Shown: positions 48,525-57,479 of the stretch, in pieces | How positions within the stretch are numbered: the first letter of the stretch is position 1 | How the letters are laid out: each line of letters begins with the position of its first letter | Assembly (NCBI GenBank): GCA_009731375.1 | Contig: BJOX01000057.1 | Coordinates: 192,021 to 256,020 of the forward strand | Length of the DNA stretch: 64,000 nucleotides | Origin: Paulinella micropora | Taxonomy: Eukaryota > Cercozoa > Imbricatea > Euglyphida | Direction: 5' to 3' | Notes under the pieces: model-generated | Database searches by the model: none | Told to the model about the DNA's origin: nothing | What the model saw: only the letters and a program-made list of their open reading frames with translations | Made by a program: the position numbers and the translations under genes

Positions 48525-48809
48525 ATGTCCGGCCGTGCCCCCCGACCCAGTGTCAAACATCGTGTAGATGTTGCCAGAGCGCGTTACAGACGACCCCCTC
48601 GCGGGCAACGCGCCGGTGTTCATGGCAGGATAGTACCAGCGGCAGCGGCGGCAGCACCGCCACCGGACCCGGTCGAGCAGCACCACCATGACCCGGTCGA
48701 GTACACGCGCTATCTGCTGGCCCTGACCAAGAAGAAGAAGAACAGCTCCAGAGTGCCGGCCTTCAAGCCGAAAGCCGCCAGACGGAAAAAGAAGAAGATG
48801 AAAATTTAA
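48525..48809 (+). CDS. Basic viral core-like protein, 94 aa
   Basis: ATG at 48525. Arg-rich N-terminus (VDVARARYRRPPRGQRAG), a Pro/Ala linker, HHHDPVEYTRYLLALTKKKK, and a Lys/Arg-rich end (KPKAARRKKKKMKI). It probably binds DNA, as viral core proteins do. No family assigned. Confidence 0.6.
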   Translation: MSGRAPRPSVKHRVDVARARYRRPPRGQRAGVHGRIVPAAAAAAPPPDPVEQHHHDPVEYTRYLLALTKKKKNSSRVPAFKPKAARRKKKKMKI

Positions 48810-48840
48810 ATCTTGTCGCAAACTTTCTTTTAACAGAAAG

Positions 48841-49507
48841 ATGGACGAGGACAAAATCCTCGCCATGCGATCGCAATCGAGCGACAACCATGACTCGGAC
48901 GACAGCGACGTCAAGCGAGAGGAAGAGAAGTGGTCTTCGAGGCACGAGCAATATTTTGCCAGTGTGGTGGACGAGTGTGCCCTGCACGCGCGCCTCAACA
49001 ACTCGGCCGGCTACTACTACTACAACCGTTTTCTGTTGTTTGGTTTGCTGTCTACGATCGTGCCGGCGATCTGTTTCGTTATCGTGGGAAATTTCGGCTT
49101 CAAGGCGTGTGAAGCGGGCCGGGCGGGCTACGACTGGGTCAGCGTGACCTGCCTGATCGTAGTAGCCATCGTCTCCGGCACCAACAGCTTTTTCAACTTT
49201 GGGCAGAAAGCAGAGCGCCACTTCTCCTGCGAGATCCTCTTTGAAATGGTTAAGAACGAGCTCTCAGTCGAGATGGCCAAGAAGAGGCGCTTTAGATTAG
49301 CGGCGGACGTGCTGCTGGTCAAGATTACCGGAGAAAGTGCGTTCGAACGAACAGGTCATACCGGGTGTAGTGCTGTGGGCGCACCGCCTCGACCGCGAGA
49401 AGCTGGCCAAAGCGCGCGCGCAGATGGTCACGAGCGGCGACCCGGTCAGGATTCACCACGGCACGCCCGTGACGCTGGGCAGGCACCTGATCCCGATGCC
49501 TACTTAG
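48841..49507 (+). CDS. SLATT-like two-TM viral membrane protein (frameshift near 49325)
   Basis: ATG at 48841. An acidic N-terminus (residues 1-35) precedes a SLATT-type pattern: a long helix (EQYFASVVDECALHARLNNS), TM1 (FLLFGLLSTIVPAICFVIV), TM2 (VSVTCLIVVAIVSGTNSFFN), then FGQKAERHFSCEILFEMVKN and a second helix. SLATT domains form membrane pores or anchors in nucleotide-signalling defence systems and also occur in eukaryotes and giant viruses. After about codon 162 the coding signal moves to another frame, which ends at TAG 49505-49507, abutting the next gene. The nominal frame running on to 49809 is therefore antisense read-through. Confidence 0.65.
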
Positions 49508-49851
49508 CTGATGGTGCAGACCTTGGGACACAGCTCGCAGCAGTTGGTAGCGAGGGCGGCCTTCACGAGCTCCCAGATGACATCGACCACGGGCGGGATC
49601 AGCTTGTCCACGTTATCGTCGGGACACAAGTCCACGAGCACGGCCACGAGGATCTGCTTCTTCTCCTCGCCCGTGTGGTTAGTATAGAGAGCAAGGTACT
49701 TGACCCCATGGACAATGAGCTGCGGCACGCTCTGCCAAGAGAAATCGCTGTATGTGCGCTTGAGCTCGAGTGCGAGCTCGTGCGAGGTTACGGCGATGGA
49801 CTCCTGTGACGAGGGAATCAGCCGTTGTTCGGTCTTACGTCTTTGCAACAT
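49504..49851 (-). CDS. Unknown small viral protein, 115 aa
   Basis: ATG at 49851. A polar N-terminus leads to SVPQLIVHGVKYLALYTNHT, GEEKKQILVAVLVDLCPDDN and VDKLIPPVVDVIWELVKAAL, with three Cys near the end. The amphipathic, mildly hydrophobic C-terminal half resembles small conserved proteins seen in large DNA viruses, but I cannot name the family. It is tail to tail with the SLATT-like gene. Confidence 0.6.
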   Translation of the reverse strand: MLQRRKTEQRLIPSSQESIAVTSHELALELKRTYSDFSWQSVPQLIVHGVKYLALYTNHTGEEKKQILVAVLVDLCPDDNVDKLIPPVVDVIWELVKAALATNCCELCPKVCTIS

Positions 49852-49962
49852 GTTCTTTGTTGTTGTTTTACACCCTAAGAAAAAAATATATCCTCTTTCC
49901 TTTAGTATTAAAAGGGAGTGAATGGCCTTGCTGAAACTGGACAACCGGCAGTTGAACGAATT

Positions 49963-50940
49963 ATGGACACCGAAGAGAAACTGTTCGTGCCGGAAGCATC
50001 GCGATTTTGTCTCTTCCCGATACGGCGTCCGGACCTGTATTCATTCTATGAAGCTTCCCTGCGCTCGTTCTGGACGGCAGACGAGCTTGATCTGAGCCGG
50101 GAACAGGCCGATTTCAAGAAATTGAGTGCGGAGGAGCAGCATTTTATTAAGATGGTGCTGGGCTTCTTTGCTAGCTCGGACGGCATCATCCAAGAGAACC
50201 TGGCCGCCAATTTTTTGGCCGAAGTGCAATATTCAGAAGCGAGACTTTTTTATTCTTACCAGATCTTTAATGAGGCCGAACACTCGCGGACCTACAGCCT
50301 GTTGATCGACACGGTCATCAGCGACCAGACAGAGAAAGACAAGCTGTTCAATGCGATCACGCAAGTCCCGACCGTCGCCCAAAAAGCGAAGTGGGCGCTG
50401 CAGTGGCTCAGCCCGGCCCGGTCTTCGTTTGCCGAGCGGCTGGTGGCGTTCGCTTGTGTGGAACTTGTCCAGTTCGCCTCTTCTTTCGCCTCCATCTTTT
50501 GGCTGAAACAAAAGCACCCGGGCCTAATGCAGGGCCTGTGCACTAGCAACGAGTTTATCGCTCGGGACGAGACGCAGCACGGCCTGTTTGCGTGCCACTT
50601 GTACAAGCACCACGTGTCGAACAAGCTGCAGATGTCGCGTATTTTCCAGATCGTGGCGGGATGTGTCGAAGTCGAGCGGAGGTTCATCAGCGAGTCGCTG
50701 CCGGTGGCATTGCTAGGCCTGAACGCCACGCTGATGGAGCGGTACGTCGAGTTTGTGGCGGACGGCCTGTTGCAGAACCTGGGCCTAAGCGAAAAGCTAT
50801 ACGGAGTGGCCAAGTGCCCACTGCCCTTCATGGAACAGCTAGGCGTGGTAGGCAAGACTAATTTTTTCGAGAAGAGAGTGAGCGAGTACGCGCGGGCGCC
50901 GGCCAAGGAGCCGGAATGGGGCCTAGACCAGGACTTCTAG
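49963..50940 (+). CDS. nrdB: Ribonucleotide reductase small subunit (class Ia R2), 325 aa
   Basis: R2 holds the di-iron tyrosyl radical that ribonucleotide reductase uses to make dNTPs. All ligands are visible: Asp 73 (FASSDGIIQENL), Glu 104 and His 107 (NEAEHSRTY), Glu 167 (ACVELVQF), Glu 203 and His 206 (ARDETQHG). The radical Tyr is 111. FASIFWLK is the eukaryotic-type signature. The C-terminus GLDQDF resembles the R1-binding tail. I chose ATG 49963; an ATG at 49922 is out of frame. The size is normal for the family. No R1 gene is in the block, so it must pair with a host or otherwise encoded R1. Eukaryotic or NCLDV origin is likely. Confidence 0.95.
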   Translation: MDTEEKLFVPEASRFCLFPIRRPDLYSFYEASLRSFWTADELDLSREQADFKKLSAEEQHFIKMVLGFFASSDGIIQENLAANFLAEVQYSEARLFYSYQIFNEAEHSRTYSLLIDTVISDQTEKDKLFNAITQVPTVAQKAKWALQWLSPARSSFAERLVAFACVELVQFASSFASIFWLKQKHPGLMQGLCTSNEFIARDETQHGLFACHLYKHHVSNKLQMSRIFQIVAGCVEVERRFISESLPVALLGLNATLMERYVEFVADGLLQNLGLSEKLYGVAKCPLPFMEQLGVVGKTNFFEKRVSEYARAPAKEPEWGLDQDF

Positions 50941-51224
50941 CCATTGATGGTGTCTGGCATCTCTACGACCGTCTCTTCTAGAGCCATTTCGGTCTCGGCT
51001 GCTGCCGCGTGGGCGGCTGCCTCGGCTGCTGCCGCCTCGGCCTCTTCTTGCTCTTGGATAAGCGTCTTGACTTGCTCGCGTATGTCCTTGTCACAGCAGA
51101 CCTTTTCACACAGCGCAATCTGCAGCTGTAACTTCTCTCGTTGTACGGCCAGTATCCGGCGGCGGGCTAGGCACGTGGCCAGCTCGTTCTCGTTCTCAGC
51201 TAGTGCTTGTCGCAACGCGTCCAT
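50937..51224 (-). CDS. Small coiled-coil viral protein, 95 aa
   Basis: ATG at 51224. A heptad-like helix (LRQALAENENELATCLARRR, VQREKLQLQIALCEKVC) is followed by a Glu/Ala helix and an acidic end. It is convergent with the R2 gene (4-bp overlap). No family. Confidence 0.6.
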   Translation of the reverse strand: MDALRQALAENENELATCLARRRILAVQREKLQLQIALCEKVCCDKDIREQVKTLIQEQEEAEAAAAEAAAHAAAAETEMALEETVVEMPDTING

Positions 51225-51260
51225 TTTTAATTAAAAAATACAGACTCGAAAGAAAAAAAA

Positions 51261-52238
51261 TTAGCCCGGGATCTCGGTAATAGTCACTCTGCCTCTCGAA
51301 TAAACAGTTGAACCGCCGATGACAAGGCTCCATCTGACACCACCTTGTGTCTCCCCGTAAGTTTCGAACCAGATATACTCGTTCGCTGCCACTTCCATCA
51401 TACCCGACAGGCTGACCGAAGTAAACCGTCCGTTGGCATAAAGCCCATGGGCGCCCGCCGTTACTTGAAAATTGGCTTCTGTCTGCTGTACGCCGGTGCT
51501 TGAGGCGGGTCTCACTGAATTCCTTTCGACCCAGACATCGTAATAAGCGCCACTGGTCGGCGGGTTGTTGGTAGCCGCTGCCGAAGTAACAAACTTGAAC
51601 GAGGCAGTGATCAGCCATTTCCTAGGCATACCGGACGTGTTCTGCCAGGTCGTGAAGCCGTTGGCATGGCTTACGGTGATGTTGCCGTACACAGGCGCCA
51701 GCCTCACTACGCCATCGACCGGGATCTTCCTGGCAGCTGCGCTATTAACAGTGACGGCCGTGTCGCTCGTCAACCAGTGGCCACGGTCCCAGGTGCCCAG
51801 CTCGAACTGCCCGAGGTCGTTGATCTGTACCACGCGGTCCGTGCCGGCGGAGGGCAGCGCGGTCAGCAACGTCGTGGTGACTTTGCCGCTCGTGATCGTA
51901 TCCACGCCCGTGAGGCCCGCGGCAGTGGCCGACACGCCCTCGGACTCAACGACGGGCGCAAAGGTCCCCACAACGGACGCGGCACTCGAATGTACCGAAG
52001 TGACAATAAGCCGGTGGTAGTAATAGAACGCGGTCGAAGCGGGCGCGCTCGAGTTCAGGGTCTGTGACGTCGTGGTAAAAGAGAAGTTACCGGACCAGAC
52101 CAGTGTCCAAGTACTGCCATTGTCCGACCCCGCCAACGTGAAGCTTTTGGTTGAGGTACTGAGAGTAACTCCGTTGGTCAACGCGAAGCTCGTGATCCTG
52201 TACCGGCGCCGCTGGTGCTGGAGCGTAAAGTACTCGCT
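51261..52238 (-). pseudogene. C-terminal end of the giant fibre, after an in-frame stop
   Basis: It continues the frame of the upstream fibre gene directly after TAA 52239-52241. The first about 70 codons complete a discoidin-like domain (SEYFTLQ, ITSFALTNG, FTLAGSDNGSTWTL). A linker follows, then a C-terminal beta-rich head (YDVWVERNSV, TAGAHGLYANGRFTSVSLSG) resembling C1q/TNF-type or fibre-knob domains. The domain broken across the stop shows the two ORFs are one gene. Confidence 0.7.
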
Positions 52239-55200
52239 TTACACGTTGCTGCCGCCCACGTTGGTAACGGCGTTGTTGGTCGTGTTGATACTCCCGTCCG
52301 AGTTGTAGTTGCCGAGGCTAGTCCAGCCATTAGCAGCGACACCGTCGAAAACTCTCCAGCTCTCTTGGCTTACTTGTGCGGAAGAGTGGCTGAGCACCCA
52401 GTTAGGGTCTGTGGTAGGCGTATAGGCCGACATGGAAGTCCAGGTCGGCAGCGCCACCGAGCCAGAAGTCACAACCGTGGTCGAAGTGCTCTGGGTCACC
52501 ATCTGCCCCGCAGAAGTCAGGCTCAGAACGGCAGTCTGGGCCGGCGTGGAGGCAGGCAACAACGAGCTGGCCGCAAGCTGGCCCGCCGAGCCCAGCGTGA
52601 CCAGCGACGTCGAGCCGGGCAGGCTAGGAGGCACTCTGACAGAAGAGGCGGCTAGCTGCCCCCCGCTGGACAAGGAAACGAAGGACGTGTTGGACGGCAG
52701 CGCGCTAGGCAGACTCAGCGCGACCGCCCCGGTGCTCGCAACCGTAGAGGTGCCGATCGTCAGCGGCGTCTTCGAAGTCTGCGAGTCCACGTAAGACTTG
52801 TTCGTCGCGTCAGCCCAATTGACAGGTGCTGCCAAGTTCTTTGCAGTGTACGCCACAGATTCGAGAGAGGGCACCCAGTTCGCAAAGGTAGCAAAACCAT
52901 TCCCGCTCATTTGTGTAGTCACGAGCCGGTGGATCTTGTAGTAACCATTGCCAGCAATCGAAGGGCTGCTATATGTCCGGGTTGATCCATATCCTTGAAC
53001 GCTGAACGGGTCGCTGGTTTGTGTATAGACTGTCGTCCAGCTGACGCCGTCATCGCTGCCCAGTATTCTAAATCTCTTTGGCCACCAGTCCTGGTCCGCG
53101 CGCGTCGTCAACTGAAAGGACGCGATCCTTGACCTATTAGTCGAGTGCTTGAATTCAATATACTCGCCTGCCAAAGTCCCTGTTCCGTCCACGCCTGTGG
53201 TGACAAACGCGGTCCCGTTCGGGTCATAGATGACACCAGAAACAAGCGTGTACGCCGCGGATTTGCAGACCCAGTACGTGCCAGTGTTGTTGTCGAAGCC
53301 CTTCCAGGCTTGGTAGATACCATCACTGTGTTCGCTGCTGGCCGCGACTGACCAGCCAGCGTCGGTATTGGGAGTGTAGGTAGCAGCCGCAGTCCACGTC
53401 GGGAACGTAACAGCCGATCCTCCAAAGCTCAAGTCGTGCCCGATCGTCTGATTCCCGTGCTGCAGCGCTCCAGCCGAGGTCAGCGACACCAGCGACGTCA
53501 CGGCGGGCAGAGCGGCCGGCAGACTCAGTGCAACCGTCCCCGTGCTCGCAATCGTAGAGGTGCCGATCGTCAGTGGCGACGTATGTGTGTGCCCGTCTAC
53601 GTAGGCCTTGTTGGCAGCGTCAGTGCTGACGAGCGGCGCCGCTATGTTCTTGATCGCGGGGCATGACGTGTAGTCGAGGCCAAAGTGATTGATTGCACAA
53701 AAGCTAGAGCTTCCTCCTGCCTTGATAGAAGTAACCACGATGGCCACATACCGGGCGGCCCTGGCGGTGTCGGCCGGCGCGAAAGTGATGGAACTGCCAT
53801 CGATAAAGGTATACGAGCCAGCGTGCCACAGTGTCCAGGTAGTGCCGTCTAACGACGTGCCCACCTGCCAAGTCTTTGGCGATTTATCCAGGCCACTGGA
53901 CTGTGCTTGCAGGCAGTACTGTTGCAGGACGACTCCAGTGCCAAAATCTAGCTGGAGCCACTCTCCGGGGTACGCTACACCCGAAAACGTCTTGCTGGAA
54001 CCGGAGCTGTAGGCGCCGCTCGTGGCATTGTAGGTACTAGTGTTGCTCTGCCAGGAGAAGTTCGAGCCCGTATTGAAGCCGTCGTAGGCGTTGCCGTTCC
54101 CGGAAGTGGACGCGCTCGCGACCAGGCCGTTCCAGCTGTTACTCGTCATGCTGTCGGGCTTCTTCACGTACGAAGTGGCTACAAGGCTCAGACCATGAGA
54201 GATAGCCTGGTCCCCGTACAGCAGCGCGCCGTCGGAGCCCAGCGACACCAAGCTAGTACTGCTTGGTAGTGCGGTCGGCAGCTTGAGCGCAGAGGTGCCG
54301 GACGCCGGAGCGGAAAGGGTGCTAGTGCCTCCAGCCCCGCTGAGTGACAGCGAGCTAGCAGCCCCTGTCGCGAGCTGGCCACCAGAGCCGAGTGTCACTA
54401 GCAAAGTGCTGGCGGGCAGCGCACTGGGCAAGCTCAGCGCAACCGTCCCCGTACTCGCGATCGTGCTGGTGCCAATCGTCAGCGGCGACGTGTGTGTGTG
54501 CCCGTCTACGTAGGCCTTGTTGGTGGCGTCCGTGCTGACGAGCGGCACCGCTATGTTCTTGATCGCAGGATACACAGTGTAGTCGAAACCATAGTGGCTG
54601 ATTGAACAATAGCGAGAACCCGTTCCTCCTGCTCCCTTTATGGTAGCAACCACGATGGCCACGTACCGGGCGGCCCTGGTGGTGTCGGTTGGCGTGAAGG
54701 TGATGGAACTGCCGTCAATAAAGCTGTACGAGCCAGTGTGCCAAAGCGTCCAGGTACTGCCGTCTATCGACGTGCCTACCTGCCAGGTCTTCGGAGATCT
54801 AGACAGAACACTGGAAAAGGGTTGCAGGCAGTACTGCTGCAGGACGACTCCGGTGCCAAAATCTAGTTGGAGCCACTCGCCGGGGTACGCCACACCAGAA
54901 AACGTTTTACTGCTGGAACCTGAGATGTAGGCGCCGCTTGTATTATCGTACGTAAGAGTGTCGCTGGACCAGGCGTTTGATCCCGTATTGAAGCCCTCGT
55001 AAGCAGCGCCGTTCCCTGAAGTGGACGCGCTCGCGACCAGGCCGTTCCAGCTGTTGCTCGTCATGCTGTCGGGCTTCTTCACGTACGAAGTGGCTGCAAA
55101 GCTCAGACCATGAGAGATAGCCTGGTCCCCATGCAGCAGAGTGCCGTTGGAGCCCAGTGACACCAAGCTGGTGCTGGCAGGCAGCGAGCTCGGCAGCGAG

Positions 55201-57044
55201 AAATTGCTTTGGGACATTTCGTACGTGCTCGGGTTGTACTGCAGCACCATCTGGCCTGAACCGCTCGCCTGGCCCGACCTCACCGGCCTGATACTGGTCG
55301 AACCAGCCGTGCTAACAGTCATATCCGCACCGCTCGCGTTCAGCACGATCGCGTTTGTTGCAGGCACCGACAGGGCGTTATCGCACCCGCCAATCGCAAT
55401 GCTGTCCGCCCCCAACACGGAGCCCGCATGTGACCCGATAGCTACGGACCGCGCTCCTTGGTTTGTGGTGCCCGCATAATATCCTATCGCCACGGATCGC
55501 ACCCCTTGGTTGGTATTGCCCGCCGTCGCGCCTATCGCCACGGCGTTGTCGCCTTGATTCTCGTTTCCGGTAGTATCTCCCACTGCGACAGCGCCCGAGC
55601 CTTGCGTAACCATCCCAGTATAATCGCCTATCGCTATGCTAGCTGCCCCTTGCTTCATGTCCCCGCCGGCCAGGTAGCCTACAGCGAGCGCGCCGCTAGC
55701 CTGTCGGAAGAGATCCTCTATCGTCTTGGTGTTGATCACGCCCGTTTCCTTCACCAGTATGCCGCTAGTGACGGGCATGGGCAAGAAGTCGCCCTCCGCG
55801 TAGCTCATGGCCCCGTCCGCTCCGGCCGCCAACAGCTTCGTACTTGCAGGAAGGGAGGCCGGCAGCTTGAGTGCACAAGACCCACTGGAAGGAGCCGAAA
55901 GAGTGCTGTTGCCGCCAGCCCCTGTCAGCGTGAGCGTTGACGAGCTTAATTGGCTGCTCAGGCCTAGCACACCGTCTGGATCGACCGTCACCAGCTGCGC
56001 GGTCGAGGCGGGCAGGGGGTTAGGCAGCCTCGCGAGAGTGTCAGGGATCGTCGTGACCGTGTAGTCGGTGTCCATGAGCACGATCGCGCCATTGGCATTT
56101 GGAGCCAAAGACGGCTGCTTGAGCGTCCTGTCCTTGACCGCAAAGATCGACCCGTCTGGGTCCATAGTCACCACACAGTCGTCTTGGGTAGGCATGATCG
56201 ACGGGAACTTCACCGCTCCTGCGACGGCGTGGTCGACGTACGCCTTGGGCGCCAGCTGCGAGGCCTTGGTCGGATAACTGGTGTTCTCGATGCAGCCGGC
56301 ATTGTACAGCTGGTAGTCGAAGGCCAGGCTCCGCATGTACCAAACTCCCGCCCCATTGTTCTTGGTGCAGATTACGCGCAGGTACCTGGCGTAATCGGCT
56401 GCTGTTGCTGGCGTGAACGTGCGCAGGCTGTCGCCGACAAAGGTCTGGGCCGTCTGGCTGTCCCACGTGAACCACCGGCTGCCGTCCGCGCTGTAAGCAA
56501 CTACCCAGTCCCTGGGCGCAGTAATAGCACCCGCGGACGTGACGTGGTAAGCAGCGACCTTGGCGTGCTGGCCCAGATCGAGCTGGAGCCACGCGCCTAC
56601 CACAGTGAGATTGTCGACCACCGTCTCGATCATGCCTGTGTAGTTGTTGCCGCTGTAGCTGTCTGGAGCGGTTGTGCCCCACAAGGTCGAGAAGTCGCTG
56701 TCAAAGGCCAGGTAGGCCTGGGTGGAATTGCTAGAGGCCGAGGCCACAAAGCCAGCGGAGCTGTTAGAAGTCATCCCGGCCGGCTGGCTAGTTTTCGCTT
56801 CGGTGTCCAGCGTCAAGGTAATCAAGTCAGCTAAATCGACCAAGTGTGGGTTGCCAGACGTCGTCAGTCTGTGGACAGTGTTCAAAGCTACCGCCTCGTT
56901 CGCGGCCACCCCGCCTGCTGCCCATCTCACGCCCCCGTCCCCGTCCGAAACAAGGACGTCGCCGTTCTGCCCGTCCACCGGCAGCACGAAATCGTCGGCC
57001 GCTCCATCCAAACGACGCCGTTTGTACGATCTGGCCACTTCCAT
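52239..57044 (-). CDS. Giant viral fibre/adhesin with discoidin-like and YadA-head repeats, 1601 aa to first stop
   Basis: ATG at 57044. The order is: NLS-like KRRRLDG; first discoidin-like (F5/8C) domain; a YadA-type head with repeats of the form SVAIG..AG..NQG (about 55380-55720); two near-duplicate discoidin-like units (WLQLDFGTG, KTWQVGTS, GSTWTLWH); a third (YIEFKHSTNRSRIASFQL); and the start of a fourth, cut by TAA. Linker motifs (LPSALPAST.LVTLGS.GQL) recur between domains. Such proteins are typically trimeric surface fibres binding glycans on the host cell. Repeats make this region prone to recombination and assembly error. Confidence 0.8.
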   Translation of the reverse strand: MEVARSYKRRRLDGAADDFVLPVDGQNGDVLVSDGDGGVRWAAGGVAANEAVALNTVHRLTTSGNPHLVDLADLITLTLDTEAKTSQPAGMTSNSSAGFVASASSNSTQAYLAFDSDFSTLWGTTAPDSYSGNNYTGMIETVVDNLTVVGAWLQLDLGQHAKVAAYHVTSAGAITAPRDWVVAYSADGSRWFTWDSQTAQTFVGDSLRTFTPATAADYARYLRVICTKNNGAGVWYMRSLAFDYQLYNAGCIENTSYPTKASQLAPKAYVDHAVAGAVKFPSIMPTQDDCVVTMDPDGSIFAVKDRTLKQPSLAPNANGAIVLMDTDYTVTTIPDTLARLPNPLPASTAQLVTVDPDGVLGLSSQLSSSTLTLTGAGGNSTLSAPSSGSCALKLPASLPASTKLLAAGADGAMSYAEGDFLPMPVTSGILVKETGVINTKTIEDLFRQASGALAVGYLAGGDMKQGAASIAIGDYTGMVTQGSGAVAVGDTTGNENQGDNAVAIGATAGNTNQGVRSVAIGYYAGTTNQGARSVAIGSHAGSVLGADSIAIGGCDNALSVPATNAIVLNASGADMTVSTAGSTSIRPVRSGQASGSGQMVLQYNPSTYEMSQSNFSLPSSLPASTSLVSLGSNGTLLHGDQAISHGLSFAATSYVKKPDSMTSNSWNGLVASASTSGNGAAYEGFNTGSNAWSSDTLTYDNTSGAYISGSSSKTFSGVAYPGEWLQLDFGTGVVLQQYCLQPFSSVLSRSPKTWQVGTSIDGSTWTLWHTGSYSFIDGSSITFTPTDTTRAARYVAIVVATIKGAGGTGSRYCSISHYGFDYTVYPAIKNIAVPLVSTDATNKAYVDGHTHTSPLTIGTSTIASTGTVALSLPSALPASTLLVTLGSGGQLATGAASSLSLSGAGGTSTLSAPASGTSALKLPTALPSSTSLVSLGSDGALLYGDQAISHGLSLVATSYVKKPDSMTSNSWNGLVASASTSGNGNAYDGFNTGSNFSWQSNTSTYNATSGAYSSGSSKTFSGVAYPGEWLQLDFGTGVVLQQYCLQAQSSGLDKSPKTWQVGTSLDGTTWTLWHAGSYTFIDGSSITFAPADTARAARYVAIVVTSIKAGGSSSFCAINHFGLDYTSCPAIKNIAAPLVSTDAANKAYVDGHTHTSPLTIGTSTIASTGTVALSLPAALPAVTSLVSLTSAGALQHGNQTIGHDLSFGGSAVTFPTWTAAATYTPNTDAGWSVAASSEHSDGIYQAWKGFDNNTGTYWVCKSAAYTLVSGVIYDPNGTAFVTTGVDGTGTLAGEYIEFKHSTNRSRIASFQLTTRADQDWWPKRFRILGSDDGVSWTTVYTQTSDPFSVQGYGSTRTYSSPSIAGNGYYKIHRLVTTQMSGNGFATFANWVPSLESVAYTAKNLAAPVNWADATNKSYVDSQTSKTPLTIGTSTVASTGAVALSLPSALPSNTSFVSLSSGGQLAASSVRVPPSLPGSTSLVTLGSAGQLAASSLLPASTPAQTAVLSLTSAGQMVTQSTSTTVVTSGSVALPTWTSMSAYTPTTDPNWVLSHSSAQVSQESWRVFDGVAANGWTSLGNYNSDGSINTTNNAVTNVGGSNV
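53520..55140. repeat. About 0.91-kb tandem duplication inside the fibre gene
   Basis: Matching landmarks are 909-915 bp apart (for example CCCGTCTACGTAGGCC at 53592 and 54501; GTCATGCTGTCGGGC at 54145 and 55060). Each copy encodes one discoidin-like domain plus linker, with the frame preserved. Confidence 0.85.
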
Positions 57045-57097
57045 TCCGGTTTGGCTGATTAAATAATATAACAAGAGGAGAAGTTTTTTTTATTAGT

Positions 57098-57316
57098 TTA
57101 CAGAATCTCGTCTAGAAAATTGTCAACGAAGCGCATGCGTTCTTCCCAAGTGTCTCCGCCGGGGATGTCTCTAGCAGGGTTGATGCAGGCGCCGTCGCCA
57201 TAGGGCCGGCACACGAGCGAGGCTAAGTCCCGAGGGTCCCCTTTTTTGCAAGTCCCGGACCAGTACAGCTGGCCTTCAAAAAAACAGGCGCCGCAAGTAG
57301 GGCAAACGGCCAACAT
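57098..57316 (-). CDS. Small Cys-rich zinc-ribbon-like viral protein, 72 aa
   Basis: ATG at 57316, 2 bp after the stop of the upstream micro-ORF. CPTCGACFFEG (CxxCxxC) is followed by Cys at about 23, 36 and 44, then INPARDIPGGDTWEERMRFV. The paired Cys suggest zinc binding. The GDTWE.RM end is distinctive, but I cannot name its family. Confidence 0.6.
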   Translation of the reverse strand: MLAVCPTCGACFFEGQLYWSGTCKKGDPRDLASLVCRPYGDGACINPARDIPGGDTWEERMRFVDNFLDEIL

Positions 57317-57318
57317 TG

Positions 57319-57447
57319 TCAGTCTTCTTCGTGCGTATAATAAGCTCGCAGCCTAAATACTCCCTTTTCCCTTTGCTTGTCTGGTCTTTGTTTCTCTTTC
57401 TTGTCTGTCTTCTCGCCACAAGCAGGACAAACGTCTGGCACTGACAT
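57319..57447 (-). CDS. Micro-protein with CPACG motif, 42 aa
   Basis: ATG at 57447, TGA at 57321-57319. VCPACGEKTDKKEK is a half zinc ribbon followed by a basic helix (KQRPDKQREKG). TGACAATG links it to the 72-aa gene, so the two may be co-translated. The AT-rich leader is the last viral-type signal, so the block probably ends near 57480. Confidence 0.5.
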   Translation of the reverse strand: MSVPDVCPACGEKTDKKEKQRPDKQREKGVFRLRAYYTHEED

Positions 57448-57479
57448 GTTGCACTATTTATAGACACAGAAGAAAAAAA

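Noticed and set aside
49507-49809. Extension of the SLATT-like ORF to 49809.
   Set aside because: It reads antisense through the next gene. The coding signal shifts frame near 49325 and ends at TAG 49505-49507.
9429-52241. Several in-frame TAA/TAG/TGA codons (piggyBac, recombinase, fibre, divergent genes) hinted at a non-standard genetic code.
   Set aside because: The 966-codon LINE ORF2, the 1555-codon coiled-coil gene, the capsid gene and R2 have no internal stops, and TAA, TAG and TGA all serve as normal ends. Isolated nonsense changes explain the rest.
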